Positions 1-27,411 of a stretch of 64,000 bases of DNA are shown piece by piece; the first letter of the stretch is position 1, and each line of letters starts with the position of its first letter. The position numbers were made by a program, and so were the translations under genes. Source of the stretch: Elysia crispata (taxonomy: Eukaryota > Mollusca > Gastropoda > Plakobranchidae). The notes beneath the pieces were generated by a model. It did not search any database and was not told the origin of the DNA. It saw only the letters and a list, made by a program, of their open reading frames with translations. The stretch spans positions 177,501 to 241,500 of the forward strand of contig JAWDGP010001093.1 of the NCBI GenBank assembly GCA_033675545.1, written 5' to 3'.

Positions 1-176
1 CAAAAAATACTACAATCCCTAGATTTAGATCTGAGAAGTCGCTGACAAAGCAGTGAACATGACAAGCATCGAGGATTTTGGGCAAAAAAAAAAGTTAATT
101 CGATGTCTAAGGCGTCTACAGAGGAATGTGTTAGTAGTGTTGCGCTTTTTATACTTTTTTCTGTTTTCCTCCCTGT

Positions 177-413
<237 letters not shown>

Positions 414-1016
414 ATACAAAACAAGAATATCCATGATGGTGATAAAATATATTCTCATTGTCAAATAAAAAAAAAACCGCATTTATTACTAATGGCATAT
501 TTTTATCTAGGCGTGATTTCTAGATTCTAGACAATGCGAAAAGTTAATTTATGACTGTCATTATTTTCCTTACCCAGAGGCGAAATATTAGAACTCTCTA
601 GCACGATGAGTTTCAAGACGGTGATCACAATAATTCAAATACCAATGCGAAATTAAAACAAGCAAGGCAGAGTCGATTTTTTTTTTTTTTTTATATTTGC
701 TGCGATTTGAGACATTCACGTGTTGTTCGGCATGATATCTAAAATGTTCACAACAGGACTGCGTCACGCCTTTAAGACAGTAGGATTTGATTTGGTCGCT
801 TCTCTGTCTCCCTCGCCACTGCGTTGTCGGCTGGAGCTAGATCAATACCGAATGGAGAATAAAATGACGCTCTTTAAGTCTTGCTAAGCGGAATTTGAGG
901 ATATGAAAGTGAGAGAGGAAAGGAAAGGTGCGAAGAAACGCACATGTTAGAAAAGGAAAAAAGAGGATGAGGAAACGTGAGAAAAAAAGAAAAAGTAGAC
1001 ATTTGGAGACAGAAGC

Positions 1017-1021
<5 letters not shown>
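414..1021. other. Non-coding spacer
   Basis: AT-rich sequence with a 17-T run near 680. No splice-bounded exon, RNA gene or transposon signature was seen. It turns purine-rich towards the GA array that follows. Confidence 0.6.
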
Positions 1022-1100
<79 letters not shown>

Positions 1101-1139
1101 CAGCATGCACGAGGATAGACAGAGAGGCTTTTGTCCTTT

Positions 1140-1179
<40 letters not shown>

Positions 1180-1261
1180 GACGAGACAGAGACAGACAGA
1201 CAAAGAGAGATGACCAGCACGCACGAGAATAGACCGAGAGGCTTTATGTCCTTTAAGAGAG

Positions 1262-1341
<80 letters not shown>
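1022..1341. repeat. GA/GACA/GATA array with tandemly duplicated unit
   Basis: (GA)n 1022-1095, (GA)n 1140-1162, GACA units to about 1178, GATA units 1262-1291, and (GA)n to 1341. The non-repetitive segment GATGACCAGCA..CACGAG..AGA..GAGAGGCTTT..TGTCCTTT occurs twice, starting at 1095 and 1209 (period about 114 bp). The array has therefore duplicated a unit that includes unique sequence. Confidence 0.95.
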
Positions 1342-4048
<2,707 letters not shown>

Positions 4049-5309
4049 GAAATAATGTATTCTTCACAATATCATGCCCTCAAAATAAAAGTATACTATT
4101 TGCTTTCAAAAGTAAAAAAAACCCTCTAGATCTACCTTATCATGTTACAAAAACTTGTACAGTACTTACGTCGACAATTCATTTCCAAATATTTTTTATC
4201 CGTATTTTTTTGTGTATTTGCATACGTGAAATAGTTCAATAATATCTTAAATTTGAGATAGAGAGGAAGAGGGAGTGTGAGAGAGAGGAGACAGACAGAA
4301 ATAGAGAGAGAGAGAGAGGGGGAGGGAGAGAGAGAAAGGTAAAAGATTTAGGGCCGTTTTAATAAACCTAAACTCACCTTCCGACGATCGTAAACCAATG
4401 GCTTTTGCATGAGGCACGATGCATCGTAAAGTTTCAAAACATTTAAATACCGCCTTTAGTAGATATTTTCCATATTTCAAGTCAATAATTGGAAGGTGAA
4501 TTGACAAAATTTTACCCCGTGCTCTCAAACTTATTTTGATTTTTGGATTGAATCCTGAAGAAATGTCTTAATTTCCAGATTTTAAGTTTTTCTTGCTATT
4601 GCATAGTGTAGTAGTGTGCCGCTCTTTTATGTATGTATTTTTAAATACATCTAAACATGGTCTACCGCCCAGCAGGTACGTAGTACTAGTAAACGACCAT
4701 TCCAAAGATAAAATCGCGACATTACAGGGCTACCAAGTAGTTTTGTGAAGTAACCTACACTCTGCTTTATTGTTAAGAATTCTATTTCTCGGCTCCTGCT
4801 AATTCCACATGAATCGAATCACTGATGCGAACGTACAAGGCAAACTTAATGGACCTTATAAGTTACATCAGCCGGTTTTCTGCACGCAACCATAAAGTTA
4901 ACGAAAAGACTGAAACAGGATAAATGTTAAGTAAAAAATGATAATTGCTTTTCAATGACGGCAGTTAAAATTGATATTTTATAAAATTTTTCACATCCCC
5001 GCATTATCCAGCCGATATACTTAATACAGAATAAAGAGCCATATCGAGAGGTCGTTAAGAGTAGGACGATGCTAAAAAAAAAAATAAGTGTAACAATGTT
5101 TTTTAAGACGAAAAGTGGAGAAGGTCCATTGATGCGTCTCAGTCATGTGACAGGTGCGTGGGACTTTCGTGCACTCTAGCTTTAACGCTTCAATAAAATT
5201 ATATTCACGACGGAAGCCCATTTTTTTTTCTTCTCTGGTTTCATCCGTAATTTTCCACGACTTGTTTGGTTTGATGTTTCAAAACTGGACCTTTGACATA
5301 CTTGACATT
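4049..5309. other. Non-coding spacer with imperfect GA tract
   Basis: Imperfect GA-rich tract at about 4256-4340. The rest is AT-rich with no supported exon, RNA gene or element. Confidence 0.55.
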
Positions 5310-5483
<174 letters not shown>

Positions 5484-5823
5484 GTGATCTCATCAGAAAT
5501 ACGATCTAGTAGTTAAAGTCAAATTCTGAATAATCTGGTATTTGCAACACTAATGGAACAATCTTTTCGTCCCGTACAATATGAGCAACAAAGCTCTTCT
5601 TGCTACAATATAATCCTATGGCAAATGTTCTAATGCATCTTCATAAGACTAAACTTAGCCTTCACAGCAGCAAAAAATATCAAGACCAAAAGAACAAACA
5701 AACAATAAAATACTACAACAATTACAACTGCCTCTACTACAAATATTAATTTATAAGTAAGTATGATATGAGCTAGAGCTTGAAATAGTGCTCAGCAATG
5801 AATTCTAGCTACTATCATTCTCA

Positions 5824-6246
<423 letters not shown>

Positions 6247-7446
6247 ATCATAACAACAATAATAATAATTCACAACTGCAGCAGCAAAAGAATAATCTCA
6301 ACATCAAAGTAGATGACAAGGTGGTAGGTCAAATGATGGATGTGTCAAGTGATAAATTAAAAAAAAAAACATGGGTAAGACTAAATCGCCTGCCTCTGAG
6401 AAACAGACATGTTTTTGTTTCATATTAGACTACAATGCCTTCTACTATGCTCTACAACGTGTGTCTGTGTGTAGATCATAAACTGCGTAGAAAATTTCGC
6501 CTTCCTGTTAACATCGAAAAAAAAAAAGATTCCGTAGAAAGTTAAACCCTGGCCGCAGGTGCACATAGTTTCCATTATGAAGACTAATATGCCTAGTGGG
6601 AGGACCAGCCCACTAACGTTACCGCGGTACACGGACCATCTTTATTTAAAAACGGATGCTATTTGGCGGGTTATATGATAAGAACGAAGGAAGCAAAATG
6701 AATGAAACATGAACTTTTCACATTGAAGCTTGCTTATGTAAGCACTTCGGTAGAGAAGACCATAAAAAAAACTGCATAAAAGGATTTTTTGCTTCCTTAT
6801 AATGTTTATGTTTTAAACCGAAGAATGTTTACAACATATTTAATCGTTGTAACGATGTTACGAGTTTACAATAAAGAGATGGAAGAAATGGATGGAACTC
6901 GGGAGTTGCGAATACTGTGTGAGACGGGAGGCGAATAAAAAAAGGAAACTAGGAAGTTTTGATAGCCGTGCTCAGTGATGAGGAAGTTATATAATATGGA
7001 ATTAGTCGATCACTAGAAAGCTATATTTACTAAGGGAGTATGTTAGGATGGGGCTCAGGACTTAGTGGTAGCTCTTGCTCTTTAAAGCGTTGAGAAATAT
7101 ATAATTAATTATAGAGATAAATGAAATGCATTGACTGAAAACCACTTTTGACATTTAGAGACACAAATATGATCATGCATGTCTCAATGTTAACAAACAT
7201 CCCTGCGAGAACTTAGATTTTAAAAAAGCGGCTAGTACACCTGTACACTCTATCAGAAAAGGGCTAAATAATAAATTAGGTCTTCTCAGCTACACCCGAT
7301 TGTTAGTTTGATTAGCAGCGCATTCAATCAACTTAATCCTGAAATCGTAGCCACCAGAGGTACCTGCTCCACAATGGCTGATTTCAGATGGTCTCCTTGA
7401 TGGTGGGCGCAAGGTGGAAGCAATGTATGGCAATCTATCTCAGCCC
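6247..7446. other. Non-coding spacer
   Basis: AT-rich DNA without supported exons, RNA genes or recognisable transposon sequence. A small (GT)n array follows at 7447-7473. Confidence 0.5.
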
Positions 7447-7473
7447 GTGTGTGTGTGTGTGTGTGTGCGTGTG
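7447..7473. repeat. (GT)n microsatellite
   Basis: About 13 GT units with one GC interruption. Confidence 0.95.
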
Positions 7474-7799
7474 TTTTGTTTTAAATACCAGCTTGTAATT
7501 TACAGCGCTATAGCGCTATGCATAAATCTGTTGGGAGACCTTTAATCTTTGAATTAGGGCAGCGCGAGCTCGAGTTCGGACAATCTGGTAATACAGTTTG
7601 GCAATTTCATTGGTATTCAGATCACACTCTGAAATTAGATTTTTGAATTTTTTTATATTTATTTTTAGGTATCCCACAGGCTGAAACCATTATGCTTGCT
7701 CTATGTTTTTTTTTGTTTTTTTTTTTCATTTGTTATGAAGAGACGATGGTGGTCCTCGTGTGAGACAGAAAGACATTTAGAGAACTCTAATAAAGAATA

Positions 7800-7900
7800 A
7801 AAAATATTTACAACAACAATGATGATGGTGATGATAATAATAACAGTGAAAGTTATTACCCCAAATAGGCTCTGTCTCAAGGCGCTTTACATTTAAGTAC
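7800..7900 (-). mobile_element. Probable CR1/L2-type LINE or SINE 3' tail
   Basis: Read on the - strand, TGTAAAGCGCCTTGAGACAG is followed about 30 bp later by TTATTATTATCATCATC. A GTAAAGCGC.TTGAG stem followed by a trinucleotide tail is the usual 3' end of CR1/L2-like retroposons. Only the tail is visible, so family and element type (LINE or its SINE partner) stay open. Confidence 0.45.
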
Positions 7901-9039
7901 ATGGGAAAAATTATAAGCGGAATTCGGGTAACTATTTCGGAAAGAATGAAAATAAAATGCGTAAAACTTTTCGCATGTTTATTTATACGTAGATCTAGGA
8001 CTGCTAGAACACAGCACAATATACATTTGAAACACACGGTTTAACTAAAAATGTGTACCCAAAACAACATTACAAACGCATGCCTTGAAAGAAAGGCTAC
8101 ATTGTCACTTCTGCCTCTTAGCAAAATGTATGATTACATGCAAAAAAAAAAAAAAAAAAAAAAGAAGAAGAAAATTGAATTAAAGCCAAAGAATCTAAAA
8201 CATATTTTAACAACTATAAGTTTTGAGTTTGTTTTTGAACGAATCGAGTGATTTCATTTCGTTTCAATTATTGGTAAGTAAGATCCACAGTAAAGCGCAA
8301 AAGAAGAAAGAGCTTTCTCACACATAGAAGAGCAGGAAGAATTTCCATTTAAAGATTTATCACATGTTTTTATTTTGATTATTATTCTTTTATCGACTTG
8401 TAAGCAATTAAGTGCCTCTAGGAGTAGAATAAAAATAGTTCCTTTTGGGGTCCCTTTTCAAACTAACTTTGTATGCAGCGCTTTTTTTTTTTAAACAATA
8501 TAGGGTTTCATGCAAGAGTGTATATAATGCAATGCGTCTTGCATGCTCAGCTTTATAAATGCAAAAAAAAAGGACACAAAATAATGAAAATGCAACTCCT
8601 GCGACAGCAGCAACAGCGACAGCAACATGGTCATTTCTAGATTTTGCACCATCAGACTAGCACGAGGTGTGCACCTGGAACATGTGAGGACATGGTTTAT
8701 GAGGACAATGTAGGTTCATTCTGGATTCACATCATTGATTGATCAACCGAAGCGAGACAGAAATCTAACCTGACCTTTTTTTTTTTTTTTTTTTTTTTGA
8801 AATCACATTCAATAGCCCGTGTCCTGGAATGTAAATTTTAAAACAGAAAAAAGAACATTATAGTTACGGATCAGTGCATTGATTACAAAACTAAATCTTA
8901 AGGAGGGAATGCCCGTTCAAGTTGCTCTGAATGTCAAGTCTCTCATTAGCCTTGAACCTGAAGCAACCTACAAAAAAAAAAAAACCCAAAAAAAAACAAA
9001 AACACTCGAATGCTGATAACTTAACAGCACTATGACTCA
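7901..9039. other. Non-coding spacer with homopolymer runs
   Basis: A22 run at 8142-8163 and a 23-T run at 8776-8798. No supported gene. Confidence 0.5.
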
Positions 9040-9070
9040 CCCCCCCCCCCCCACCCCCCCCACACACACA
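9040..9070. repeat. Poly-C/(CA)n tract
   Basis: C13-A-C8 followed by (CA)n, with an A12 run nine bases further on. This is one of five G/C homopolymers in the window that sit next to A or CA tracts. Confidence 0.95.
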
Positions 9071-9454
9071 ACATTAAACAAAAAAAAAAAAAGAAATATT
9101 CGTTTCCCGCGCAGCTTATGCAACAGTTCTAACGCCAAAACTATTATCAGCAATGACCTGTTACATTGTTTCGGAGATCAGGTTGCCCCAACAGATCCAG
9201 TATATTGTAGTTTGATAGTGCCATCAACGTTTCGAGCGCGTCATCAAATTATGCCAAAACTGTAAGAAAAACAATGAAGGTAGAAAGATAGAACGTGTAA
9301 CGTGAGGATTTTGAACGGCTCATTACATACTAATAGTATAATCAACAGGCATAGAATAAGCGCGGCGTAAGTGTGACTTGCGTGAACACTTAATTAATAG
9401 TAATAATAATAAAAGCTATAATAACAACAACGACAAGAACAGCAAGAAGGAGAG

Positions 9455-9557
9455 GAAGAAGAAGAAGAAGAAGAAGAAGAAGAAGAAGAAGAAGAAGAAG
9501 AAGAAGAAGAAGAAGAAGAAGAAGAAGAAGAAGAAGAAGAAGAAGAAGAAGAAGAGC

Positions 9558-9589
<32 letters not shown>

Positions 9590-9593
9590 CCCA

Positions 9594-9688
<95 letters not shown>
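9455..9688. repeat. Compound (AAG)n-(CAA)n-(TAA)n microsatellite
   Basis: AAG units 9455-9555, CAA units 9557-9590 and TAA units 9597-9688 are almost contiguous. As at 178-413, TAA and AAG blocks are neighbours, here in reversed order with a CAA block between them. Confidence 0.97.
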
Positions 9689-13778
<4,090 letters not shown>

Positions 13779-13967
13779 CCTTCTTCTTCTTCTTCTTCTT
13801 CTTCTTCTTCTTCTTCTTCTTCTTCTTCTTCTTCTTCTTCTTCTTCTTCTTCTTCTTCTTCTTCACCTCCCCCTCCTCCTCCTCCTCCTCCTCCTTCTTC
13901 TTCTTCTTCTTCTTCTTCTTCTTCTTCTTCTTCTTCTTCTTCTTCTTCTTCTTCTTCTTCTTCTTCT
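13779..13967. repeat. (CTT)n array with internal (CCT)n block
   Basis: A polypyrimidine strand of 189 bp made of CTT units with CCT units at about 13866-13893. It is a homopurine/homopyrimidine tract. Confidence 0.97.
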
Positions 13968-14370
13968 CTCATTCAGTCCAATTTTAATTACGATTTTTAT
14001 AAACTCGCAGGTTGATACTGTGTAAGATGAGGCTACACCCAAAGCCGTTACAGTCACATGACACTCACAAGATGTAATGTTGCAATACACTAGATCCGAA
14101 CTCATGGCAGGCACGTGAATAATAAATGATAGGTCAGGCGTTTGAACTGAGCGCGGTTTGGGGAGGTGGTTATAACTCGCTTTGCGAGTTCTGTTGGGTT
14201 GAAAAAAAAACCCCAAACAGATAAAGGATGTTACTGTTGAGAAACTTTTGCGTGGCACATTCTGGAATGGTACTAGGAAGTAGGGCGGTAGGTGAGTAAG
14301 ATCAACGGGGTTTTAAAGCCGAGTTAGTGCTCAACAAAAGAAGCATGTGTGTATGAAAGAGAGGAAGATC

Positions 14371-14420
14371 TTGAGAGAGAGGGGGGAGAGAGAAAGAGAC
14401 AGAGAGAGAAAGAGAAAGAG

Positions 14421-14496
<76 letters not shown>
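14371..14496. repeat. (GA)n array
   Basis: Imperfect GA/GAA from 14371, then perfect GA units from about 14423 to 14495. Confidence 0.96.
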
Positions 14497-14498
<2 letters not shown>

Positions 14499-16747
14499 CA
14501 GGAGAAATATTAGAATATACCTGTAGGAAAAAGAAACATTTACTGAAGCGTGAGAGGGGTTAAAGATTCTTGTTTTAAATAAATATTGGTAAGAGCGGCA
14601 AAAAGGTGTGAACTTCGAAATCCACTGTATCGCTGGATATTAAGTGCCCTCACCTTTTATTCATTTTTTTAAATTGCTTAACAACGGCCACGACAATAGT
14701 TTCATTTCGCTACTTGAAACTCGCAACACGCTTCTCAGTAAAGCTCTCACTATGACTAGTATTCTAGTAATTTAGGTGGTTGGCAAATTCATTGAGTTGT
14801 GGTCGCAACTACAGGACTGGATAATTTATGAGATAAATATGGAATGCAGGCGGCTATAAAGAGAACGACTCTAGCATTTTGACAGGTTGTGCGGTCTGTC
14901 AGTCAGCAATCTGGGCTTTGGGGGTGGCATTGTAATTTAAAAAAAAATGCTTCAGGTTGGGGTTTTTTTTTTTTTTACATGTTTAGGAAATTCCCGTAAA
15001 AATGTTTAAACTCCAAACAAGACAGTGCGTCGATAGAGTAGAAAGGTTGTGATTCTTACTGATAACAGTTAGCTTCTTTTAAGCTTCCTTTTTTCCTTTT
15101 GTTTCATATCGGGTTTTTTTTTTAAATTATCAAATTTAAACCCTTGTCGGGCAGAGAGGAATTGATGAAATGACGCTCTTACTCACCGGCGATGTGGAGC
15201 TTAAAAGAAAGTCCCTACGAACATCAGACCTGGCTCTAATCCCACAGCCGCTAGCGCTTCTCTAAATCAGAGGAAAAATAATATTAGATGAGAAAATTGA
15301 GGTCACGATGGCATTTTTCCGTCTTGAGGGTTTTCCAGGATACACAAAACTTTGTTTCGAACTTAACAATTGACTCATTGTTCCGTTTTAAAACAGGGGA
15401 GAAAGCCTGGTTCAAGATAGGTTTGATTGCATCTTAAGCCTCAAGAGAAATAAGAAACTCACCTGAACAATTCAAGAAACTACATTCAGTGAAAACTACC
15501 TCTCACAGCAGTTTCTCCCTTTCCAGAATAAAAATTAACCTTAGAATTTGTTTTTTCAAATATCGAACTATGATAAACACCTAATAGAGAAAAATTATTT
15601 ACTACACGCAGCTGAATTTTACTTTTTATTCAGCTTCATAAATTTGTTTGGCCTGGTTTGTGCAGTTGTGGAAACAAAATATTTACATAGAAGAATGAAT
15701 GATCGATCAATCAATTAAAATTTGATCTTCGGTAGCGATGCAAGGTTTCAACGTAAAATATATTACATTTTTATAAGTCAATACCTTTTTATAAGAACAT
15801 AATTGTAAGAAGAAAAAAAACCATTTTGTAAATGTAAATAGATCGGTTTGAGGTGTGTTTCTCGGGCTACTTGTTTTCCTCACGTTCTCTGCCTCATTCG
15901 TTTCAAATTATCTGCATGCGAGCCAAGCAAATATCAAACTTAAATAATATTGTGTAAACTAAATTTATAGCTGGGGGGATACTGACACTTTTTTTCCTGC
16001 CTTACCTATTTGCCAATGGTATCTCTGACGTGTCTTAAAAATATGGTTGCGGTTTAGTTACTGTTTCTGTTTAGAGCTAAAGGATGATAACTTCCCGTTT
16101 TACGTTGATGTACACAGACAATCGTTCAGGATATATAAAACTCTCGTATTATAATTCCGGCTCTCACAATCGTTTTTTTTTTCCTCGAACCTTTGTAAAC
16201 GTCATAACTTCCTGATCCTATTAAACGAGCAACTTTCATTCATAATTAATCCTGCAACATAACGTCAAACTCATCATAAGCCCAGGAAGCGACACTTTGT
16301 TTCGCCTTTTTTTTTCTTTCTTATCCTAAAAAAACAAAACAAAAAAAAAACGTTTGAAGCACAATAACACTTGACAACCATCAAGCATCAGATCTGTCCA
16401 TCAGTGAACGTGTCTGAGGTCAGATGACGAAGTACGTGATCTTGCGTTAATTACAATAACTACATGCAAGACATGTTCTGTTTTGCAAAGCCAAAAATTT
16501 ATGTTTGGTCACGCGCACTCGTATTTCTTTTAAAACTTAAGTCGTTTTCGTTTGGATCGCCACCTGTTTGTTCAAACACATCAAAACTCAGCATTGGCAG
16601 AAAAAAAGCCATTTATGGCGATGAAAAATAGAGAGTCACAATTTGATTGGATTTAAAGGAAAAGCGGTTGAGACAGCTGTCTGCTAAGTCAAGACGGATT
16701 TTTTTTAATACGAAATAAACAAATATGACACAAATTCGTTGTCTTTT
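14497..16747. other. Non-coding AT-rich region
   Basis: 2.2 kb with no supported gene, RNA gene or mobile-element signature. Scattered short A and T runs only. Confidence 0.5.
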
Positions 16748-18848
<2,101 letters not shown>

Positions 18849-18850
<2 letters not shown>

Positions 18851-21800
18851 GTTCCCGGCCCTCACTCTCTCCCTCTCACGTCTTAATCATGTGCCCGTGT
18901 CTCTATAGGGTTTCGAAGCCAAACAACAGAGAGGAATCGGCGACGTTGCAGGCTACAATATGTAACGATGAAGTATATAGCCCGCCTATACATCTTTCGT
19001 ATGGGCTCATCGCCTATAGAGAAATTTGAGGTCACTTCACTTCAATTTTGCCTAGTCTGAAAGGGGCTTTACGTATATCTCGAGAAACATAGAGTTGACC
19101 AACTAATAGTAGAAATCAATCTATCAAACTTCAAGAGATAGATCTTCTACATACAAAATGAGTACAAATTTAAAAGAAAAATTACTCAACGGTTTTCGTC
19201 TCTTCTTTTCTGCAACCGGCACCATATGACTCTGTATTTCGTGCGAACGATTGCACTTTAACAAAAATTAACGTTGACTGTATTCTGATTCCCCCCCACC
19301 CTTAATTCCTATTCGTTACAGCATCATATAATCAATATCTCAAAGTCAGAGGTGTCTTCGAGCGAAATATCAGCTGAACATCAAGATTCTATGTTAGATG
19401 CGCCCATCAAAACAATCTTGAAACAAAAGACCGAGACGCTGAAATTTCGTTTCACCGACAGCAAATCGATCTTTGATGTAGGTTGTACTGTTGCCTCCGA
19501 CTCTTGAAATTGCTATCATAATTAAGTTAAATAACTATGCAATTTATGAATTGCTTTTAAATTTTTTTTAGCCTCAGTCGATCGCGGAGTTTTTTTCATG
19601 CGCAAAATCTTTTTCGCCTTTTCTCGAAATCAAAATAATTTGTACGATTCCCTTTTTTTATGGAGAGGGGGAGGGAGGGACGGAGGGGATCAATTAATGC
19701 AGGTCTCTGCAGTTGGTTTCATCATCATTATGTAGATCTGCACGTAAAGTAAGAATGCGTGCCTCAGAGCCACGATTGTTGGAAGTTCAGAGCCTTTATA
19801 GTCACAAAACACTTTAACTTCCAAACCATGCGAATACGGAACGATTAAGTCTCATACGTAAGGCCTTACAAGTTTTTCTTTCATAGCTGAAAGATCGTAG
19901 AATTAATAATGTCTGTTTTGTTGTTGATGTTGTTTTTAATTACTGGTGCGTTTCATTACAACATTGAGCCGCGTAAAGAGTCAAGGGGATGTGTTTATTT
20001 TTTATTATTTTTTCCTTATGTCGATTTTATGCTCGCATCAAATTATGACATGTTTTATACTAACATTTTATATTCGCTTCATATTGATCGTTACGAATCT
20101 GAGGGGGGGGGGGAAGACAGCCTTTTTTAAGAGTACAACAAAATTATGTAAAAACTCGTGACATAAAACAAAACACTATTGTTGCGTTTTACATTACTGT
20201 TGATTAGTATTGTAAACCATGGTAATAAAATAATGTAATGCTGCGGCAACCATAATGTTGTGTCTACAGACAATTACATGCACGCACCATGTAATAAAAC
20301 AAACCTAGATTGACAATCAAGTTACAGTGTTTCTGCAATAGAGCGATTACTACAGTTATTTGATGCAGATCCACGCAATGCCATTGTATAATGCAGTTCG
20401 GCAACAGCCAGCTTATGAACGCTATAACATTCTAAATATGCCTCTTCAGAGCGGCTTCATAGTTCAATGACTGGCGCAATGTTATTGTACAGAAATAAAG
20501 TTGATTATAATGATAATGTGCTTCCAATGTAATAAGAAGTCATATATATGTATGTGTGTATGCGTATAATTATCGAATTCTGTACATTCTTGATAAATTC
20601 GACGGATTCTCCCCACAAGCGATTAGTTTACTCAAGTGTACTTACTGTCATGTTTATAAGCTTCCCGTTATTGATGAATTAATTTTGGATCCATTTTCAT
20701 CTCAGGGTATAACAATGCATGAAATAATAACAACAAGGACAGAAACCAAACCATGAATAAAACATACAAAAGGATTATAGATATAATCTTATTTTGAGGC
20801 AATTGTTTGGGTGGCAAAGACAATTACAGAGTCCTGCTTACAGCGTCAGTCGACAGGCGTACAAACAAACACAGGCTATCCACATGCATCTGCAAAAATG
20901 TAAGGAAATGTCAAACAGATCAATGCAATCGCCAGAGTCGAGTGTGAGTTTATTTCTCTGAATTCGGTTTTCCGGCGCTTTATTTGCCATTGACTTTGTC
21001 TGGCCAATCAAGTTATAAAAAAGATGGGATTTATTTGAACTTTCAGCATAGACTTACTTTCAAAGTAATCAAGTGGTGTTCTTTACAACCAATTTCTACG
21101 TATGGCAGCTATCCCGTACGCTAGTCAAATTAGTATACTGGGTTCTCAATCTGCACTGAGCATGTGATTTCGTTTTTCCTTTCGGCCGACTATATTCATT
21201 TTAACACAAATTAGTGATCAATTTAATCTTAGTCTAATCCAAAGAGAAACCATGTCGTTTTTCCCGAACATCACCTACCTACTAGTTCCAAACAGTCTAC
21301 AGTAACTGACTGTCGACCCTCACCAAGAGAGTTATGAAAGTATTAAACAGATTTAATGACCTAAAACGATGTAGGTCTGAGACGAGGCTGAAAAGAATGG
21401 GGGAAATGGATCGTGCTGTGGGAAAAAAATCACTGATTGATGGAGCTTTCGCAGTTTATCAGATGTGATAACAGTCATGTCCTTTCTTTTTTAAAGTCTT
21501 ATTAGATTGGTGTGAACCATTTGCGACATCATACTTGTCCCCTTTATAATTGATTTAGAAAAATATTCTTAAACTGTCTATAATACTTGTTCAGCATTTT
21601 TTTTCTCTTATGCACGGCTCAATGATAAATGATTCATAAGTTCCGTTTGGTTTTATTGCAGCAATTCTATCCCGAACATCAAATATATCAAATATAACAA
21701 AAAAAAAGTACCATCATATTCCAGACATATTAAGATATGCGATAAAATTATACACAGGAAGAATCTACAGTTTCTCAACTTAATGACGTGAGAGAAAAAT

Positions 21801-22064
21801 AGCTATTCTGAAATCGACCAATGACCAGAAAAAAAAAAGAATGGAGAAAAAAAGGTTTTGCTAAGCAATGCTTTGCCTCTAGTCTTTAAATAAAGATTTA
21901 TAGAAAAATAACGAGTAATTTATAACATTAACAAGCCTTGCGTGTAGTTGTGTAGGCGCGTTTCGAAACTGATAATGCGGCTTAAAGTGAAAAACGACAT
22001 CCTCTAACGTGTATAAAAACCACTCCTTTATCGGGCATGACACAAGAGCATTGCAATCAGAAGT
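18849..22064. other. Non-coding region
   Basis: 3.2 kb without a recognisable gene. Open frames near 19909-20161 and 20556-20756 lack family motifs or splice context. Confidence 0.5.
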
Positions 22065-22092
22065 CATATATATATATATATATATATATATA
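22065..22092. repeat. (AT)n microsatellite
   Basis: About 14 AT units. Confidence 0.95.
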
Positions 22093-22253
22093 GGATTATA
22101 TCGCGGTAGACTTGATGGCCATGAGACACGATATACAAAGCTAAGATTCGGACGGTGGAAACAACGTACATAGTTATAAATGGAAATTTTGATTGGTTTT
22201 CGTCCTTTGTTTTGCTAATTTAGCTTTGTTTTGGGTAGATTTAAGGAAGGAGC

Positions 22254-26692
<4,439 letters not shown>

Positions 26693-27158
26693 CATAACTA
26701 ACCCTTCCTCTCTCCGAATGAATACGTGAATGGACCGCTCACAATGAAAACTATCCCAGGAATGCCAAGGTCAAAACACAAAAACAAAGAGTACAAATAA
26801 TGCAACCTTGGTGGTATAAATATACTTATTCATCGTAACATTTTTCTTTCACTCATAGTTTTCTTTTCTTGTTTACGACACTAGCTTTTGATCACGATCT
26901 TGAATTGAATCTTATTTCTAGTAGAACGGTAGAGAAGAAAGGATGCTTTTCCCTTTCTTTTTTTTTTAATTACTCCCATATTTCGTTGGCTAATTCTTGT
27001 AATCAATTTTAACCTTATAGATCTTGTTTGTTGGCTTACCTTCATAATTTTGAAGGTAACCAGTTTATGATTAAAAAAAAAAAATTCTGCAGCTCCTGAG
27101 TTACTTGAAACTTTTGCATGTTTTTTTTTTAAAAATAAAAAAATTGTCAACAGTAATT

Positions 27159-27300
27159 ATTGTAACAGCACTGACAATCATACACAGAAACGAAATGGTC
27201 ATTGATCACGATTGTAACATCACAAAGAATCGTATACAGAAACAAAACAATCATTTAAAACGAGTGTATCACAAAACATTGAACAAGGATACAGAACGTT
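27159..27300. repeat. Three-copy tandem repeat, about 52 bp
   Basis: ATTGTAACA.CAC..A.AATC.TA.ACAGAAAC starts at 27159 and again at 27211. A weaker third copy (GTATCACAAAACATT..GATACAGAACG) starts near 27263. Confidence 0.7.
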
Positions 27301-27411
27301 TTTCTTCCTCTCCTAGGTAAATCTAGTTTAAACCAACCATCTTCATTTGGATACCTTGAACTCATTTTTCAATCTATTTCTCTAGAGTTTTAACCATCAG
27401 ATTGATTTCTT

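Noticed and set aside
4247..4528. 93-codon - strand frame ending in a Ser-Leu tract
   Set aside because: The C-terminal half is the imperfect GA tract and the rest shows no family motif.
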